Of a DNA stretch of 64,000 bases, positions 19,253 to 29,069 are shown piece after piece. The stretch lies in contig NZ_JAJNCZ010000007.1 in assembly GCF_021026345.1 (NCBI RefSeq), forward strand, positions 124,001 through 188,000, read 5' to 3'. Position 1 is the first letter of the stretch. The number at the start of each line of letters is the position of its first letter. The translations under genes were made by a program, and so were the position numbers. Under the pieces are notes generated by a model. That model saw only the letters and a program-made list of their open reading frames with translations. It ran no database searches and was not told where the DNA came from. Source of the DNA: Rhizobium sp. GN54. Lineage in GTDB: Bacteria > Pseudomonadota > Alphaproteobacteria > Rhizobiales > Rhizobiaceae.

Positions 19253-19825
19253 CTATCGCGGGCAGAGGCCGTCGATCATACAGACGATGGCTGCCTCATA
19301 GGCGGCGCGGTCGCCACCCTCGGCGATCTCGACCGCCGCCCGGTCGAAGCCTGCGGACAACAGCGCCGTCATCTGGTCCAGCAACCGGCCGGCCTCGTCC
19401 CGCAGCAGGTTCGAGAGGCCGGCGCGCAACGATGCCTCGGCGTTGCGGCGATCGAGGGCCGCCGCTCTTTCGGAACCGAGGACGGCGGGCGCATCGAGAA
19501 GCAGCAGGCGCGTCCTGCCCTTCTGCGACATCGCGTCGAAATAGCCTCTTGCCCCGAGGATCAGCGCCTTGCGGGCGTCCGTCTCAGGAGCGGCGCGCGC
19601 CTCGATTTCCGCTGCGACCGTGCTGGCTTCCCGTTCGACGACGGCGAGGAACAGCGCCCGTTTGTCCTCGAAGTGGTGATAGAGCGCGCCGCGGGTGACG
19701 CCGGCGGCGGCGACGATATCGGGCGTGGCCGTGGCCGCGTAGCCCCTGTCGACGAACAGCGCGCGCGCCGCGTCGAGAAGGGCTGTGCGCGTGGCCTCCG
19801 TCCGGTCCTTGTTGCTGCGGGTCAT
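19253..19825 (-). CDS. TetR-family regulator
   Basis: A 190-residue repressor-type protein. The N-terminal HTH is clear: ALLDAARALFVDRGYAATAT, then VTRGALYHHFEDKRALF. The C-terminal ligand domain is helical and unspecific. The ATG at 19825 is preceded by AGAGGGAAAG and is preferred over an upstream start at 19852, which would place coding sequence over the operator candidate. It is divergent from a VOC gene, and the palindrome between them suggests that it controls both. Confidence 0.9.
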   Translation of the reverse strand: MTRSNKDRTEATRTALLDAARALFVDRGYAATATPDIVAAAGVTRGALYHHFEDKRALFLAVVEREASTVAAEIEARAAPETDARKALILGARGYFDAMSQKGRTRLLLLDAPAVLGSERAAALDRRNAEASLRAGLSNLLRDEAGRLLDQMTALLSAGFDRAAVEIAEGGDRAAYEAAIVCMIDGLCPR

Positions 19826-19837
19826 CTTTCCCTCTTT

Positions 19838-19884
19838 ACATACATTCTGCACGTATTATAAATAGAAACATGCAGATTGTATGT
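19838..19884. promoter_or_regulatory. Imperfect palindrome, TetR operator candidate
   Basis: Two 16-base arms, ACATACATTCTGCACG (19838-19853) and CATGCAGATTGTATGT (19869-19884), are inverted copies with two mismatches. They flank an AT-rich core containing TATTATAAAT that could be a -10 element. The element occupies almost the whole space between the ribosome-binding sites of the divergent TetR and VOC genes. I infer autoregulation and control of the VOC gene. Confidence 0.7.
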
Positions 19885-19907
19885 TATCAATGAAAGGAAG
19901 GAAAGCC

Positions 19908-20333
19908 ATGAAGTGCACGAGCTACTATCCGGTCATCATGACCGACGACGTCGCAGGTACCGCCGCCTTCTATTGCCGGCACTTCCGCTTCCAGCCGCTC
20001 TTTTCCAGCGACTGGTACGTCCACCTGCAATCGGCCGAGGACGAGCATGTGACGCTGGCCATCCTTGACGGACAGCACGGGACGATACCGGAGGCCGGTC
20101 GCGGCAAGGTGTCGGGCCTGCTCCTGAACTTCGAGGTCGAGGATCCCGATGCGGTCTATGCCGCCTGTCGGGCCGCGGGCCTGCCGATCCTCAAGGCACT
20201 GTGCGACGAGGATTTCGGCCAGCGGCACTTCATCACCGCCGATCCCAACGGCGTGCTGATCGACGTCATCAAGCCGATCCCGCCGAGCGCCGAATTCGCC
20301 GCACAATACGAGGCCGCCGCGCTGCCGTCCTGA
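19908..20333 (+). CDS. VOC (glyoxalase/bleomycin-resistance) family protein
   Basis: A 141-residue protein with the paired beta-alpha-beta-beta-beta units of the vicinal oxygen chelate fold: [21 protein letters not shown] in the first and [21 protein letters not shown] in the second, ending in [15 protein letters not shown]. Members bind or modify small electrophiles and antibiotics; the substrate cannot be told. The ATG at 19908 has an AAGGAAGG site. The divergent TetR gene suggests induction by a small molecule. Confidence 0.85.
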   Translation: MKCTSYYPVIMTDDVAGTAAFYCRHFRFQPLFSSDWYVHLQSAEDEHVTLAILDGQHGTIPEAGRGKVSGLLLNFEVEDPDAVYAACRAAGLPILKALCDEDFGQRHFITADPNGVLIDVIKPIPPSAEFAAQYEAAALPS

Positions 20334-20336
20334 TCC

Positions 20337-21050
20337 TCAGCCGCGAAAGCCGGGGTCGGCGCGCGACAGCAGCTTGTGCAGGTGGACCATCAGGCCCGCC
20401 GCGAAGAGCGGCGTCAGCAGGTTGACGACCGGCACGGCGAGGAAGGCGGCGACGAGGAGGCCGGCCAGGAAGACGGTGGAGGCGTGCTTGGCGCGGAACA
20501 GCCGTGCCTCCTCCGGCGACCGGAAGCGCATGGCGGCGAACTCGAAGAACTCCCGGCCGAGCAGGTAGCCGTTGACCAGGAAGAAGGCGATCAGGTTGAT
20601 GCCGGGGATCAGCAGCAGGAAAAGGGCGATGAGGTTGCCGACCAGCACGACGCCGAGGAACTTGAGCGAGCCCGCGATCGCCGGCCACAGCGGCAGCGCC
20701 TTGCCCGACGGATCGCCCGGATAGTCACGCGCCTCGACGACCTCCGCCACGTCGTCCAGGAAGAAGCCGGCGATGATCGCAGTGACCGGTGCCAGCAGCA
20801 GCGCCAGCGACAGGGCCAGGCCGATGCTTGCCATGATGCCGAAGATCACGGTGAGCCAGCCCGTCCAGTCGGGAAGCCCGGGCATGTAGCCGGAGACCCA
20901 GGGCCAGGCGAAGGCGATGAAGCTCTCGCGCAGCGCGAACCAGAGCACGATCAGGACGAGGACCGTCAGGCCCAGCACCTTCCAGAACACGCGCCGGGTT
21001 TCCGGCGCGAACAGATTGCCGAGCGCCAGGCGCGCCGCGTCGAGGACCAT
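20337..21050 (-). CDS. EI24/CysZ-family membrane protein
   Basis: A 237-residue protein with about four to six membrane segments (VFWKVLGLTVLVLIVLWF, SIGLALSLALLLAPVTAIIA, VVLVGNLIALFLLLIPGI, TVFLAGLLVAAFLAVPVV). The segment YLLGREFFEFAAMR, with NLLTPLFAAGLMVHL near the end, is characteristic of the EI24/CysZ family. CysZ is a sulfate permease in E. coli; no sulfur genes lie nearby, so the substrate is open. The ATG at 21050 is chosen because a GGGAG lies 7 bases upstream. Confidence 0.8.
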   Translation of the reverse strand: MVLDAARLALGNLFAPETRRVFWKVLGLTVLVLIVLWFALRESFIAFAWPWVSGYMPGLPDWTGWLTVIFGIMASIGLALSLALLLAPVTAIIAGFFLDDVAEVVEARDYPGDPSGKALPLWPAIAGSLKFLGVVLVGNLIALFLLLIPGINLIAFFLVNGYLLGREFFEFAAMRFRSPEEARLFRAKHASTVFLAGLLVAAFLAVPVVNLLTPLFAAGLMVHLHKLLSRADPGFRG

Positions 21051-21208
21051 GCCCATACTCCCTTTCGTTGCGCTCGATGTAGGGTGCGGAAAACCGGCCC
21101 GCAAGCCGTGGCTTTTGACGGCGCAATTTAAGCCTGCGTTAAAGGGCCGGAACTAGAGTTCACCCCACGTCAGTCGAGGTCGAAATCCACAGCCCGGGTA
21201 TTTGAACA

Positions 21209-23290
21209 ATGCGCAGCATCAAGATCAGCAGGCTCCTTCCCGCCCTCTTCGTCCTGATGGTGCTGCTCGGCGGGCTACAGGGCGCGGTCGCCTTCAGGTC
21301 GCTGTCGACGATCACCGGCCAGTTCGAGCGCATCGGGCAGGAGCGCATGCCCCAGATGAGCGAGATCCTGCAGATCAGCAACGACTTCTCCGTCCTCGGC
21401 GGCACGTTTTCCGAACATCTCCTCTCGATGAATCCGGACGAACTGACGGCGATCGAAAAGAGAATCGCCGACGACGCCGCGGTGCTGAACCAGCGGATCG
21501 ACGCCTATGCGAGCGCCGTGTCGGGCGACCCGGCCGCGGCAGGTACGGTTGCCGGCATCAAGGACAGCCTGGCGGCCTACCTGGCCGAATCCGAGAAGCT
21601 GAAGCAGTTTTCCGCCATCGCCGCCAAGGGGCCGGCGCTGGAGATCTTCCACGGCCCGATGAAGCAGCACGCCGAGACGATCGATGCCGGCCTGAAGAGC
21701 CTCGTCGCCACCAACCAGTCGCTGACGGCGCAGGCCATCGACGCCGCGCAGGCCGAGCAGGATTCCGCCTATCAGCTGACGATCGCCTCGCTCGCTCTGT
21801 CGGTAGGCCTCGCGATCGCTGCGATCTTCGTCGTCCACCGGCGCGTCGTGCGCCCGCTGGACGGTATCGCCGCCGCCATGAAGAAGGTAGCCGACGGCGA
21901 CATCCACCAGGAAATCCCGCACGCGGAGCGCCGCGACGAGATCGGCGAGATGGCGGCAGCCGTCGCCATCTTCCGCGACAATGCCGGCGAACGCCTGCGC
22001 CTGGAGCGCCAGGCGGCGTCCGACCGCGCCAGCACCGAAGCCGAACGCATGGCCCGCGAAGCCGAACGCAACCGCGAGACCGGCAAGGTGGAAGCCGCGG
22101 TCGTATCGCTCGGCGAGGCGCTCGGCCGGCTTGCCGGCGGCGACATGACCTGCGCCATCGACACGCCGTTCGACGGCGAACTCGACCGGCTGCGGCAGGA
22201 TTTCAACACCTCGGTCGCGCGCCTGCGGGAAGCGCTCTGCGAGGTCGGCGACAATGCGCGGGCGATCGATTCCGGCGCCCGCGAGATCCGCACCGCCGCC
22301 GACGCGCTCGCGCGCCGCACCGAACAGCAGGCTGCCTCGGTGGAGGAAACGGCCGCAGCCCTGGACCAGATCACCACGACCGTGCGCGATTCCACCCGCC
22401 GCGCCGAGGAGGCCGGCGAACTCGTCGGGCATACCCGTGCCGGTGCGGAAAAGTCGGGCGAGGTGGTGCGTCGCGCCATCTCCGCCATGCAGCAGATCGA
22501 GCAATCCTCCGGCGAGATCGGCAACATCATCGGCGTCATCGACGAGATCGCCTTCCAGACCAACCTCCTGGCCTTGAACGCCGGCGTCGAGGCGGCGCGC
22601 GCGGGCGAGGCGGGCAAGGGCTTCGCCGTGGTGGCGCAGGAAGTGCGCGAACTGGCGCAGCGCTCGGCCAAGGCCGCACACGAGATCAAGGCGCTGATCA
22701 CCACCTCCAGCAACCAGGTGCGCAACGGCGTGGCGCTCGTCGGCGACACCGGCAAGGCGCTGGAGACGATCGTCGTGGAGGTCGAGGAGATCAACGGGCA
22801 CGTCCAGGCGATCGTCCAGGCGGCCCGCGAACAGGCGCTCGGCCTCTCCGAGATCAATACGGCCGTCGGAAACATGGACCAGGGCACCCAGCAGAACGCC
22901 GCCATGGTCGAGGAAACGACGGCGGCCAGCCACGGGCTGGCAAGCGACGTGCAGGCGCTCAACGCGCTGATCGGCCGCTTCAACGTCGGCACGTCGCTCG
23001 GGCAGGCGTCGGGCGGGTCGCAGATGCATGCGCTGCCCGGAACCGAGCCCGCCGGCCCGGCACCTTCCGCGCCGCTGCCCGCAAGCGCGCAGACCAGCAA
23101 GTCGCGCCCGCCCGCGGGCGGCGTCGTTTCCCAGTTGCCGCGGAAATCGGCCGGCCAGTGGAACGTGAAGGCTGCGAGCAAGGTATCGCGGGCGGTCACC
23201 TCGCCGGCGCATCTGTTGAACCAGAAGCTGGCTGGAGCGCTCGGCGCAAGGCAGGCGGAAACCAAGGACGGGGACTGGGAAGAATTCTGA
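21209..23290 (+). CDS. Methyl-accepting chemotaxis protein with CheR/CheB tether
   Basis: A 693-residue receptor. A signal-anchor (residues about 8-30) and a second membrane helix (about 188-211) flank a helical periplasmic sensor domain of roughly 150 residues. A HAMP domain follows ([17 protein letters not shown]), then a second HAMP-like segment, and the MA signalling domain with the hairpin tip [20 protein letters not shown]. The last residues are DWEEF, matching the pentapeptide that tethers the methyltransferase CheR and methylesterase CheB. The ligand is unknown. Confidence 0.93.
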   Translation: MRSIKISRLLPALFVLMVLLGGLQGAVAFRSLSTITGQFERIGQERMPQMSEILQISNDFSVLGGTFSEHLLSMNPDELTAIEKRIADDAAVLNQRIDAYASAVSGDPAAAGTVAGIKDSLAAYLAESEKLKQFSAIAAKGPALEIFHGPMKQHAETIDAGLKSLVATNQSLTAQAIDAAQAEQDSAYQLTIASLALSVGLAIAAIFVVHRRVVRPLDGIAAAMKKVADGDIHQEIPHAERRDEIGEMAAAVAIFRDNAGERLRLERQAASDRASTEAERMAREAERNRETGKVEAAVVSLGEALGRLAGGDMTCAIDTPFDGELDRLRQDFNTSVARLREALCEVGDNARAIDSGAREIRTAADALARRTEQQAASVEETAAALDQITTTVRDSTRRAEEAGELVGHTRAGAEKSGEVVRRAISAMQQIEQSSGEIGNIIGVIDEIAFQTNLLALNAGVEAARAGEAGKGFAVVAQEVRELAQRSAKAAHEIKALITTSSNQVRNGVALVGDTGKALETIVVEVEEINGHVQAIVQAAREQALGLSEINTAVGNMDQGTQQNAAMVEETTAASHGLASDVQALNALIGRFNVGTSLGQASGGSQMHALPGTEPAGPAPSAPLPASAQTSKSRPPAGGVVSQLPRKSAGQWNVKAASKVSRAVTSPAHLLNQKLAGALGARQAETKDGDWEEF

Positions 23291-23350
23291 TCGCCCCCGC
23301 CTCCAGGCAAGGAGAAGACGTCTTCGCCGGGACCTGACACCGTGACCTCT

Positions 23351-24439
23351 TCAGCCTTCGGCGTTGCCTTTCGTCAGCCCTTCGTCGGCGTCGGGCGGAT
23401 AACGATGCTCGCCGCCGCGGAAATCGCGGATGCGGAAGCAGCCGTCGTCGCTTTCGCGGACGGCGTCGGACAGCACGGGAACCTTTCCGTGGCCTCCCGG
23501 GATGTCGAGGATATAGGTCGGCTGGCAGAGGCCGGAAATGCGGCCGCGCAACTGCGCCACCAGCGCCTTGCCCTCGGCGAGGCCGAGGCGGAAATGGCTG
23601 GTGCCCGGCGCGAGATCGGGGTGATGCAGATAGTAGGGCCGGATGCGGTTCTCGACAAAGGCGCGCATCAGGGCGGCCAGCACGTCGGCATCATCATTGA
23701 CGCCCCTCAGGAGCACCGTCTGGCTGATCATCGCGATCCCGGCGTCGACCAGCCGGGCGCAGGCCGCGCGCGCCTGCGGCGTCAGTTCGCGCGGATGGTT
23801 GGCGTGGAGCGCGACATAGGTCGTCTTGCCCGACGCTTTCAGGGCATCGATCAGCGCGGCATCGACGCGGTCGGGCTCGACCACCGGCACGCGGGTATGG
23901 AAGCGGACGATCTTGACGTGGCCGATGGCCGCCAGCCGTTCCATGATCTCGCGCAGGCGGCGGGCGGACAGGACCAGCGGATCGCCGCCGGTGAGGATCA
24001 CCTCCCAGATCTCCTGCCGCGCGGCGATATAGGCGATGGCCGCGTCGAGCTGTTCGGGCGTGAGCGTCCCGAGCCCCGACGGCCCGACCATCTCGCGGCG
24101 GAAGCAGAAGCGGCAATAGACCGGACAGACATGCACCGCCTTGAGCAACACCCGGTCGGGGTAGCGATGGACGATGCCCTCCACCGGGCTGTGGGCGAGG
24201 TCGCCGATCGGATCGGTCCGCTCCTCGGCGCGGACATGGAGTTCCGCGGCATCGGGGACGAACTGCAGCGCGATCGGATCGTGCGGGTCTTGCCGGTCGA
24301 TCATTGCCGCGACCGCCGGCGTCAGCGCAACCGCATAGCGTTCGCCGACCCGGGCCATGTCCGAATGTTCGGCTCCCGGCGGCAGCAGGCCGGCCTCCAC
24401 CAGTTCCGGCACCGAACGCAGCGTCCTTGGCATGCTCAT
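23351..24439 (-). CDS. epmB: EF-P beta-lysylation protein EpmB (lysine 2,3-aminomutase)
   Basis: A 362-residue radical-SAM, PLP-dependent enzyme. The iron-sulfur motif is CPVYCRFC (Cys105, Cys109, Cys112), and the PLP-binding lysine lies in the C-terminal PGGHGKVPV. EpmB converts (S)-alpha-lysine to (R)-beta-lysine, which EpmA attaches to elongation factor P. The ATG overlaps the epmA stop by four bases, giving a coupled epmA-epmB pair next to efp, so the modification pathway is clustered. Confidence 0.94.
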   Translation of the reverse strand: MSMPRTLRSVPELVEAGLLPPGAEHSDMARVGERYAVALTPAVAAMIDRQDPHDPIALQFVPDAAELHVRAEERTDPIGDLAHSPVEGIVHRYPDRVLLKAVHVCPVYCRFCFRREMVGPSGLGTLTPEQLDAAIAYIAARQEIWEVILTGGDPLVLSARRLREIMERLAAIGHVKIVRFHTRVPVVEPDRVDAALIDALKASGKTTYVALHANHPRELTPQARAACARLVDAGIAMISQTVLLRGVNDDADVLAALMRAFVENRIRPYYLHHPDLAPGTSHFRLGLAEGKALVAQLRGRISGLCQPTYILDIPGGHGKVPVLSDAVRESDDGCFRIRDFRGGEHRYPPDADEGLTKGNAEG

Positions 24440-25500
24440 GGCGCGGTCTCCGCGACCGGCGCCCAGATGACCTGGTCGATGCGCGCAGCGCCCGTCGCCA
24501 GCATCACCAGGCGATCGAAGCCGAGCGCGATGCCGCTCGCTTCGGGCATGATGCGCAGCGCTGCGAGAAAATCCTCGTCGAGCGGATAGGTCTCGCCATA
24601 GACCCGCTGCTTTTCCGCCATCTCCAGTCCGAACCGGCGACGCTGCTCGGCGGCGTCCGTGAGTTCGCCGAAGGCATTGGCGAGTTCGACGCCGCAGGCA
24701 TAGAGTTCGAAACGCTCGGCGACGCGGGGATCGTGCGGCGCCGGGCGCGCCAGCGCCGCCTCGGAGACGGGATATTCGCAAAGCACCGTCGCCCTGCCGA
24801 AACCGAGATTGGGCTCCACGCGCTCCACCAGCACGCGGCTGAACAGGTCGGCCCAGGTATCGTCGGGTGTCACGCGCATGCCGGCCCGGCCCATCGCCGT
24901 CGCCAGGACCTCGCGATCGGTCGCGCCGTCGGGACCGATGGTCGCCATAAGGTCGAGGCCGGCATGGCGCTCGAAGGCGGCCGCTACGGTCAGCCGTTCG
25001 GGCTCGGCAAAGGGATCGCAGTCACGTCCGCGCCAGGAAAGGCGCTGCGTCCCTGCCGTCCGCGCGGCAAGCGCCAGGATGGCGGCGCAATCGCGCATCA
25101 GTTCCTCGTAGCCTTCCCCCACCCGGTACCATTCGAGCATGGTGAATTCCGGATGGTGCAGGGGGCCCCGCTCGCGATTGCGGTAGACATGAGCGAAACA
25201 GGCGATCCGTTCCTCGCCGGCGGCGAGCAGCTTCTTGCAGGCGAACTCGGGCGAGGTGTGCAGGTAGAGCGGCGTCGCGGTTCCCGAATGGCCGATCGCT
25301 TCCGTGCGAAAAGCATGCAGATGCGCCTCGTTTCCGGGCGAGACCTGCAACGTCGCGGTATCGACCTCGACAAAGGCGCGCTCGGCGAAATAGCCCCTCA
25401 GCGCGGCCTGGATGCGGTTGCGCGCGATGAGGAACGGGCGACGGTCGGCATGGACGTCTGGCGTCCACCAGGGAGACGGTGCGGGCGTGCTCGCGGTCAT
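24436..25500 (-). CDS. epmA: EF-P lysine ligase EpmA (GenX/PoxA)
   Basis: A 354-residue paralogue of the class II lysyl-tRNA synthetase catalytic domain without the anticodon-binding domain. Motif 2 is seen at FAHVYRNRERGPLHHPEF and motif 3 at GIALGFDRLVML. It attaches beta-lysine to Lys34 of EF-P. It is slightly longer than E. coli EpmA (325). It is transcribed divergently from efp across a 146-base region. Confidence 0.94.
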   Translation of the reverse strand: MTASTPAPSPWWTPDVHADRRPFLIARNRIQAALRGYFAERAFVEVDTATLQVSPGNEAHLHAFRTEAIGHSGTATPLYLHTSPEFACKKLLAAGEERIACFAHVYRNRERGPLHHPEFTMLEWYRVGEGYEELMRDCAAILALAARTAGTQRLSWRGRDCDPFAEPERLTVAAAFERHAGLDLMATIGPDGATDREVLATAMGRAGMRVTPDDTWADLFSRVLVERVEPNLGFGRATVLCEYPVSEAALARPAPHDPRVAERFELYACGVELANAFGELTDAAEQRRRFGLEMAEKQRVYGETYPLDEDFLAALRIMPEASGIALGFDRLVMLATGAARIDQVIWAPVAETAP

Positions 25501-25646
25501 GGCAAGTTTCTATCAGATTCCGGCGGACACGCTGGCCTTTTTCCGGAATTTAGGGTAGTTGCGGCCCGATCCCGCTTTCCGGCGGCCCGGGGATGACACT
25601 TGCTGGGTCCTCTACGACGCGGTCGCTCCAGATACAAGGAAGACTT

Positions 25647-26216
25647 ATGGCAAAGATCATCGCTTCTTCCGTCCGCAAGGGCAACGTGCTCGACGTCGAC
25701 GGAAAACTCTACGTGGTTCTGACGGCACAGAACTTCCACCCGGGCAAGGGCACGCCGGTCACGCAGGTCGACATGCGCCGCATCTCCGACGGGGTGAAGG
25801 TCTCCGAGCGCTACCGCACCACCGAACAGGTGGAGCGCGCCCATGTCGAGGACCGCGAGCACACCTTCCTCTACGAGGACGGCGACGGCTTCCACTTCAT
25901 GAATCCGGAAAGCTACGACCAGCTGACCATGTCGGCCGACGACGTCGGCGATGCCAAGGCCTATCTCCAGGAAGGCATGGCCGTGATCCTGTCGACGCAC
26001 GAAGGCGTCGCGATCGCGCTGGACCTGCCGCGCAACGTGGTCCTCGAGATCACCGAGACCGAACCGGTCGTCAAGGGCCAGACGGCCTCCTCCTCCTACA
26101 AGCCGGCCATGCTTTCCAACGGCCTCCGCACGCTCGTGCCGCCGCACATCCAGGCCGGTACCCGCGTCGTCATCGCCACCGAAGACGGCTCCTACGTCGA
26201 GCGCGCCAAGGACTGA
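25647..26216 (+). CDS. efp: Elongation factor P
   Basis: A 189-residue, three-domain translation factor that relieves ribosome stalling at polyproline. The loop HPGKG places the modified lysine at residue 34, as in E. coli, consistent with the neighbouring epmA and epmB. The C-terminal domain contains the signature region [17 protein letters not shown]. The ATG at 25647 follows AAGGAAG. Confidence 0.97.
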   Translation: MAKIIASSVRKGNVLDVDGKLYVVLTAQNFHPGKGTPVTQVDMRRISDGVKVSERYRTTEQVERAHVEDREHTFLYEDGDGFHFMNPESYDQLTMSADDVGDAKAYLQEGMAVILSTHEGVAIALDLPRNVVLEITETEPVVKGQTASSSYKPAMLSNGLRTLVPPHIQAGTRVVIATEDGSYVERAKD

Positions 26217-26226
26217 TGCGAATTGC

Positions 26227-26252
26227 GCCGCCCGGCCGGACGATCGGGCGGC
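26227..26252 (+). terminator. GC-rich hairpin after efp
   Basis: GCCGCCCG and CGGGCGGC form an 8-base-pair stem with a 10-base loop 10 bases after the efp stop. There is no T run, so termination would be weak or factor-assisted. Confidence 0.4.
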
Positions 26253-26327
26253 ACCCCTTACAATCCGTCGAAAATCCGCTATGACCGGTACCCGGCTCTA
26301 CCCCCAACGAGACGGATCTGATACCGC

Positions 26328-27320
26328 ATGACCCAATTCGACGTGCTGACGGTCGGCAACGCCATCGTCGACATCATCGCCCGCTGCGAAGAACGCTTCC
26401 TCACCGACAATGCCATCATCAAGGGCGCGATGAACCTCATCGATGCCGAGCGCGCGGAGCTGCTCTATTCGCGGATGGGTCCGGCTGTCGAGGCCTCCGG
26501 CGGGAGCGCCGGCAACACGGCTGCCGGGATCGCCAGCTTCGGCGGACGCGCGGCCTATTTCGGCAAGGTCGCCACGGACCAGCTGGGCGAGATCTTCACC
26601 CACGACATCCACGCCCAGGGCGTCCATTTCGCAACCCGACCGCTCGACGGCTTTCCGCCGACCGCGCGCTCGATGATCTTCGTCACCGCCGACGGCGAGC
26701 GCTCGATGAACACCTATCTCGGCGCCTGCGTCGAGCTCGGCCCGGAAGACGTCGAGGAGGCCGTGGTCGCCGCCTCCAAGGTCACCTATTTCGAAGGCTA
26801 TCTCTGGGATCCGCCACGGGCGAAGGAGGCGATCCGTGCCTGCGCGCGCATCGCCCATGCGAACGGCCGCGAGGTGTCGATGACGCTGTCGGACAGCTTC
26901 TGCGTCCATCGATACCGCGACGAATTCCTCGAGCTGATGCGCTCGGGCACCGTCGACATCGTCTTTGCCAACCGGGCCGAGGCGCTGGCGCTTTACGAGA
27001 CCGAGGACTTCGAGCACGCGCTTCAGATGATCGCCGGGGACTGCCGCCTTGCCATCGTCACCATGAGCGAGGAAGGTTCTGTGATCCTGCAGGGGGGCGA
27101 GCGGACCCGGGTCCATGCCTCGCATGTCGAGCGGGTGGTGGACACCACCGGCGCCGGCGACCTCTATGCGGCCGGGTTTCTCCACGGCTATACACAGGGG
27201 CGCTCGCTGGAAGACTGCGGCAAGCTCGGCAGCCTCGCGGCCGGGATCGTCATCGAGCAGATCGGGCCGCGCCCGATGGCCTCGCTCGCCGAAGCGGCGG
27301 CGGAGGCCGAGCTCGCCTGA
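26328..27320 (+). CDS. PfkB-family carbohydrate/adenosine kinase
   Basis: A 330-residue kinase. The N-terminal motif GGSAGNTAAGIASFGGRAAY is the PfkB substrate-side signature and the C-terminal DTTGAGDLYAAGFLHG holds the catalytic Asp and anion hole. The closest family by pattern is the adenosine-kinase-like group of alphaproteobacteria; ribokinase-like sugar kinases are the alternative. It follows efp at a 111-base distance. Confidence 0.85.
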   Translation: MTQFDVLTVGNAIVDIIARCEERFLTDNAIIKGAMNLIDAERAELLYSRMGPAVEASGGSAGNTAAGIASFGGRAAYFGKVATDQLGEIFTHDIHAQGVHFATRPLDGFPPTARSMIFVTADGERSMNTYLGACVELGPEDVEEAVVAASKVTYFEGYLWDPPRAKEAIRACARIAHANGREVSMTLSDSFCVHRYRDEFLELMRSGTVDIVFANRAEALALYETEDFEHALQMIAGDCRLAIVTMSEEGSVILQGGERTRVHASHVERVVDTTGAGDLYAAGFLHGYTQGRSLEDCGKLGSLAAGIVIEQIGPRPMASLAEAAAEAELA

Positions 27321-27330
27321 ACCTCGTCGC

Positions 27331-27873
27331 CTACTTGAAGGCCTCGCCGGGATAGGCGCCCCAGATCTCGATCTGGGCCACCCAGCCCTCGGTGCCGTCC
27401 ACCTCGGCGCGGCACCAGTCCCCGTTGCATTCCCCGACCTTGACGACGACGCCGGGTTCGAGCTTGGCGACGATCGTGCTGGAGGACTGCGCCTCGCGGC
27501 GCATGTTGACGTAGATGTCAGCGCCCTTGCCGCGCATCCAGGGTGCCGTCACCGCCGTGCGCTCGCCGGACAGAAGCGCCTGGTTGACCCAGCCTTCGGT
27601 GCCGTCGGCATCGCGGACGCGCCGCCAGTTGTCGTATTCCTGGATGATCTCGACCGGCACCCCGGATTTCAGGTAGCGCCAGGCGACCGCGTAGTCGACG
27701 CTGGGGCCGACGCGCAGATTGACGCTCTTTGCCTTCAGGCTGACGAAGCGCGGCAGCGGAAGCCCGCTCGGCCCCTTCGCCGCCTGCGCGAAGGCTGCGG
27801 GAACGCCGTGGGAAGCCAGCAAGGTCAGGGCGGCAAGCGCTATGGTGCAAACGCGGATGGGTAAGCGATGCAT
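27331..27873 (-). CDS. Secreted protein with two SH3-like domains
   Basis: A 180-residue exported protein with a signal peptide ending in AAFAQA. Two bacterial SH3 units follow: SVNLRVGPSVDYAVAWRYLK with GTEGWVNQALL, and YVNMRREAQSSSTIVAKLEP with GTEGWVAQIEIWG. SH3b domains usually bind murein or other envelope components. The ATG at 27873 is preferred; an in-frame GTG at 27885 would add four residues. It is convergent with the PfkB kinase, with a 10-base gap. Confidence 0.85.
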   Translation of the reverse strand: MHRLPIRVCTIALAALTLLASHGVPAAFAQAAKGPSGLPLPRFVSLKAKSVNLRVGPSVDYAVAWRYLKSGVPVEIIQEYDNWRRVRDADGTEGWVNQALLSGERTAVTAPWMRGKGADIYVNMRREAQSSSTIVAKLEPGVVVKVGECNGDWCRAEVDGTEGWVAQIEIWGAYPGEAFK

Positions 27874-28054
27874 GACGTGTTCCACTCAAAAACTTGCGGA
27901 CATCCGGCAACCGGACCCTGTCGGACCTGGCAATTCGCAAGTCCGGCTTTCAGAGCGGATTGTCTTCGCGACGGGGTCTGGTAGAAAATGCCCTTGATGA
28001 AGCAAGTCTTGCCTATCTTGGTTAAGGACCCGTCAACAGGACGCCGATCGGACC

Positions 28055-29059
28055 ATGACGAACAAGAAAAAACCGAAGGTCTATCTGACACGCCGCCTGC
28101 CGGACGTGGTGGAAACGCGCATGCGCGAATTGTTCGACGCCGAGCTCAACATCGAGGACACGCCGCGCACGCAGCCGGAGCTCGTCGCCGCGGTCAAGAC
28201 GCATGACGTGCTGGTGCCGACCGTGACCGACCGGATCGACGCGGCCCTGATCGAACAGGCCGGGCCGCAGCTGAAGCTCATCGCCAGCTTCTCGAACGGC
28301 GTCGACCATATCGACATCGACGCTGCGGCGCGCCGCGGCATCACCGTCACCAACACCCCGAACGTCCTGACCGAGGACACGGCCGACATGACGATGGCGC
28401 TCATTCTCGCCGTGCCGCGCCGGCTTGCCGAGGGCGCCCATCTCCTGACCGACCGCAAGGGCGAATGGGCGGGCTGGTCGCCGACATGGATGCTCGGCCA
28501 CCGCATCTGGGGCAAACGGCTCGGCATCGTCGGCATGGGCCGGATCGGCACCGCGGTGGCCCGCCGCGCCAAAGCCTTCGGGCTCTCCATCCACTACCAC
28601 AACCGCCACCGCGTCAGCCCGGCGACGGAGGAAGCGCTGGAGGCGACCTACTGGGACAGCCTCGACCAGATGCTGGCGCGCGTCGACATCGTCTCGGTCA
28701 ACTGCCCCTCGACGCCGGCGACCTACCACCTGCTTTCGGCCCGGCGGCTGGCGCTGATGCAGCCGTCCAGCTACATCGTCAACACCGCGCGCGGCGGCAT
28801 CATCGACGAGGCGGCGCTGATCAAGTCCCTGCGCGAAGGCAAGATCGCAGGCGCCGGGCTCGACGTGTTCGAGCACGAGCCGGCGGTCAACCCGAAGCTC
28901 GTCAGGCTTGCGACCGAAGGCAAGGTGGTGCTCCTGCCGCACATGGGCTCTGCGACCCTGGAGGGCCGGATCGACATGGGCGAGAAGGTCGTCATCAACA
29001 TCCGCACCTTCTTCGACGGTCATCGCCCGCCGGACCGGGTGCTGCCGGGCCGGACCTGA
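28055..29059 (+). CDS. D-2-hydroxyacid dehydrogenase (glyoxylate reductase-like)
   Basis: A 334-residue NAD(P)-dependent enzyme. The Rossmann motif is GIVGMGRIGTAVA, followed by HYHNRHR, where the basic residues suggest NADPH. Catalytic Arg is in NTARGGIID, Glu in DVFEHEPAV and His in LLPHMGSAT. It belongs to the GyaR/GrhB glyoxylate reductase side of the family, unlike the GhrA-type gene at 3819-4778. The exact substrate is not determined by sequence. Confidence 0.9.
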   Translation: MTNKKKPKVYLTRRLPDVVETRMRELFDAELNIEDTPRTQPELVAAVKTHDVLVPTVTDRIDAALIEQAGPQLKLIASFSNGVDHIDIDAAARRGITVTNTPNVLTEDTADMTMALILAVPRRLAEGAHLLTDRKGEWAGWSPTWMLGHRIWGKRLGIVGMGRIGTAVARRAKAFGLSIHYHNRHRVSPATEEALEATYWDSLDQMLARVDIVSVNCPSTPATYHLLSARRLALMQPSSYIVNTARGGIIDEAALIKSLREGKIAGAGLDVFEHEPAVNPKLVRLATEGKVVLLPHMGSATLEGRIDMGEKVVINIRTFFDGHRPPDRVLPGRT

Positions 29060-29069
29060 AGCAACCTGT

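Noticed and set aside
21275-23212. 645-codon frame antisense to the chemoreceptor
   Set aside because: Low-complexity Arg/Gly/Leu composition and no motif; the plus-strand receptor has clear HAMP and MA domains.
27993-28021. Possible heat-shock promoter before the 2-hydroxyacid dehydrogenase (CTTG and CCTATCTTGG)
   Set aside because: The -10 part fits the consensus, but the spacer is only 15 bases instead of 17-18.
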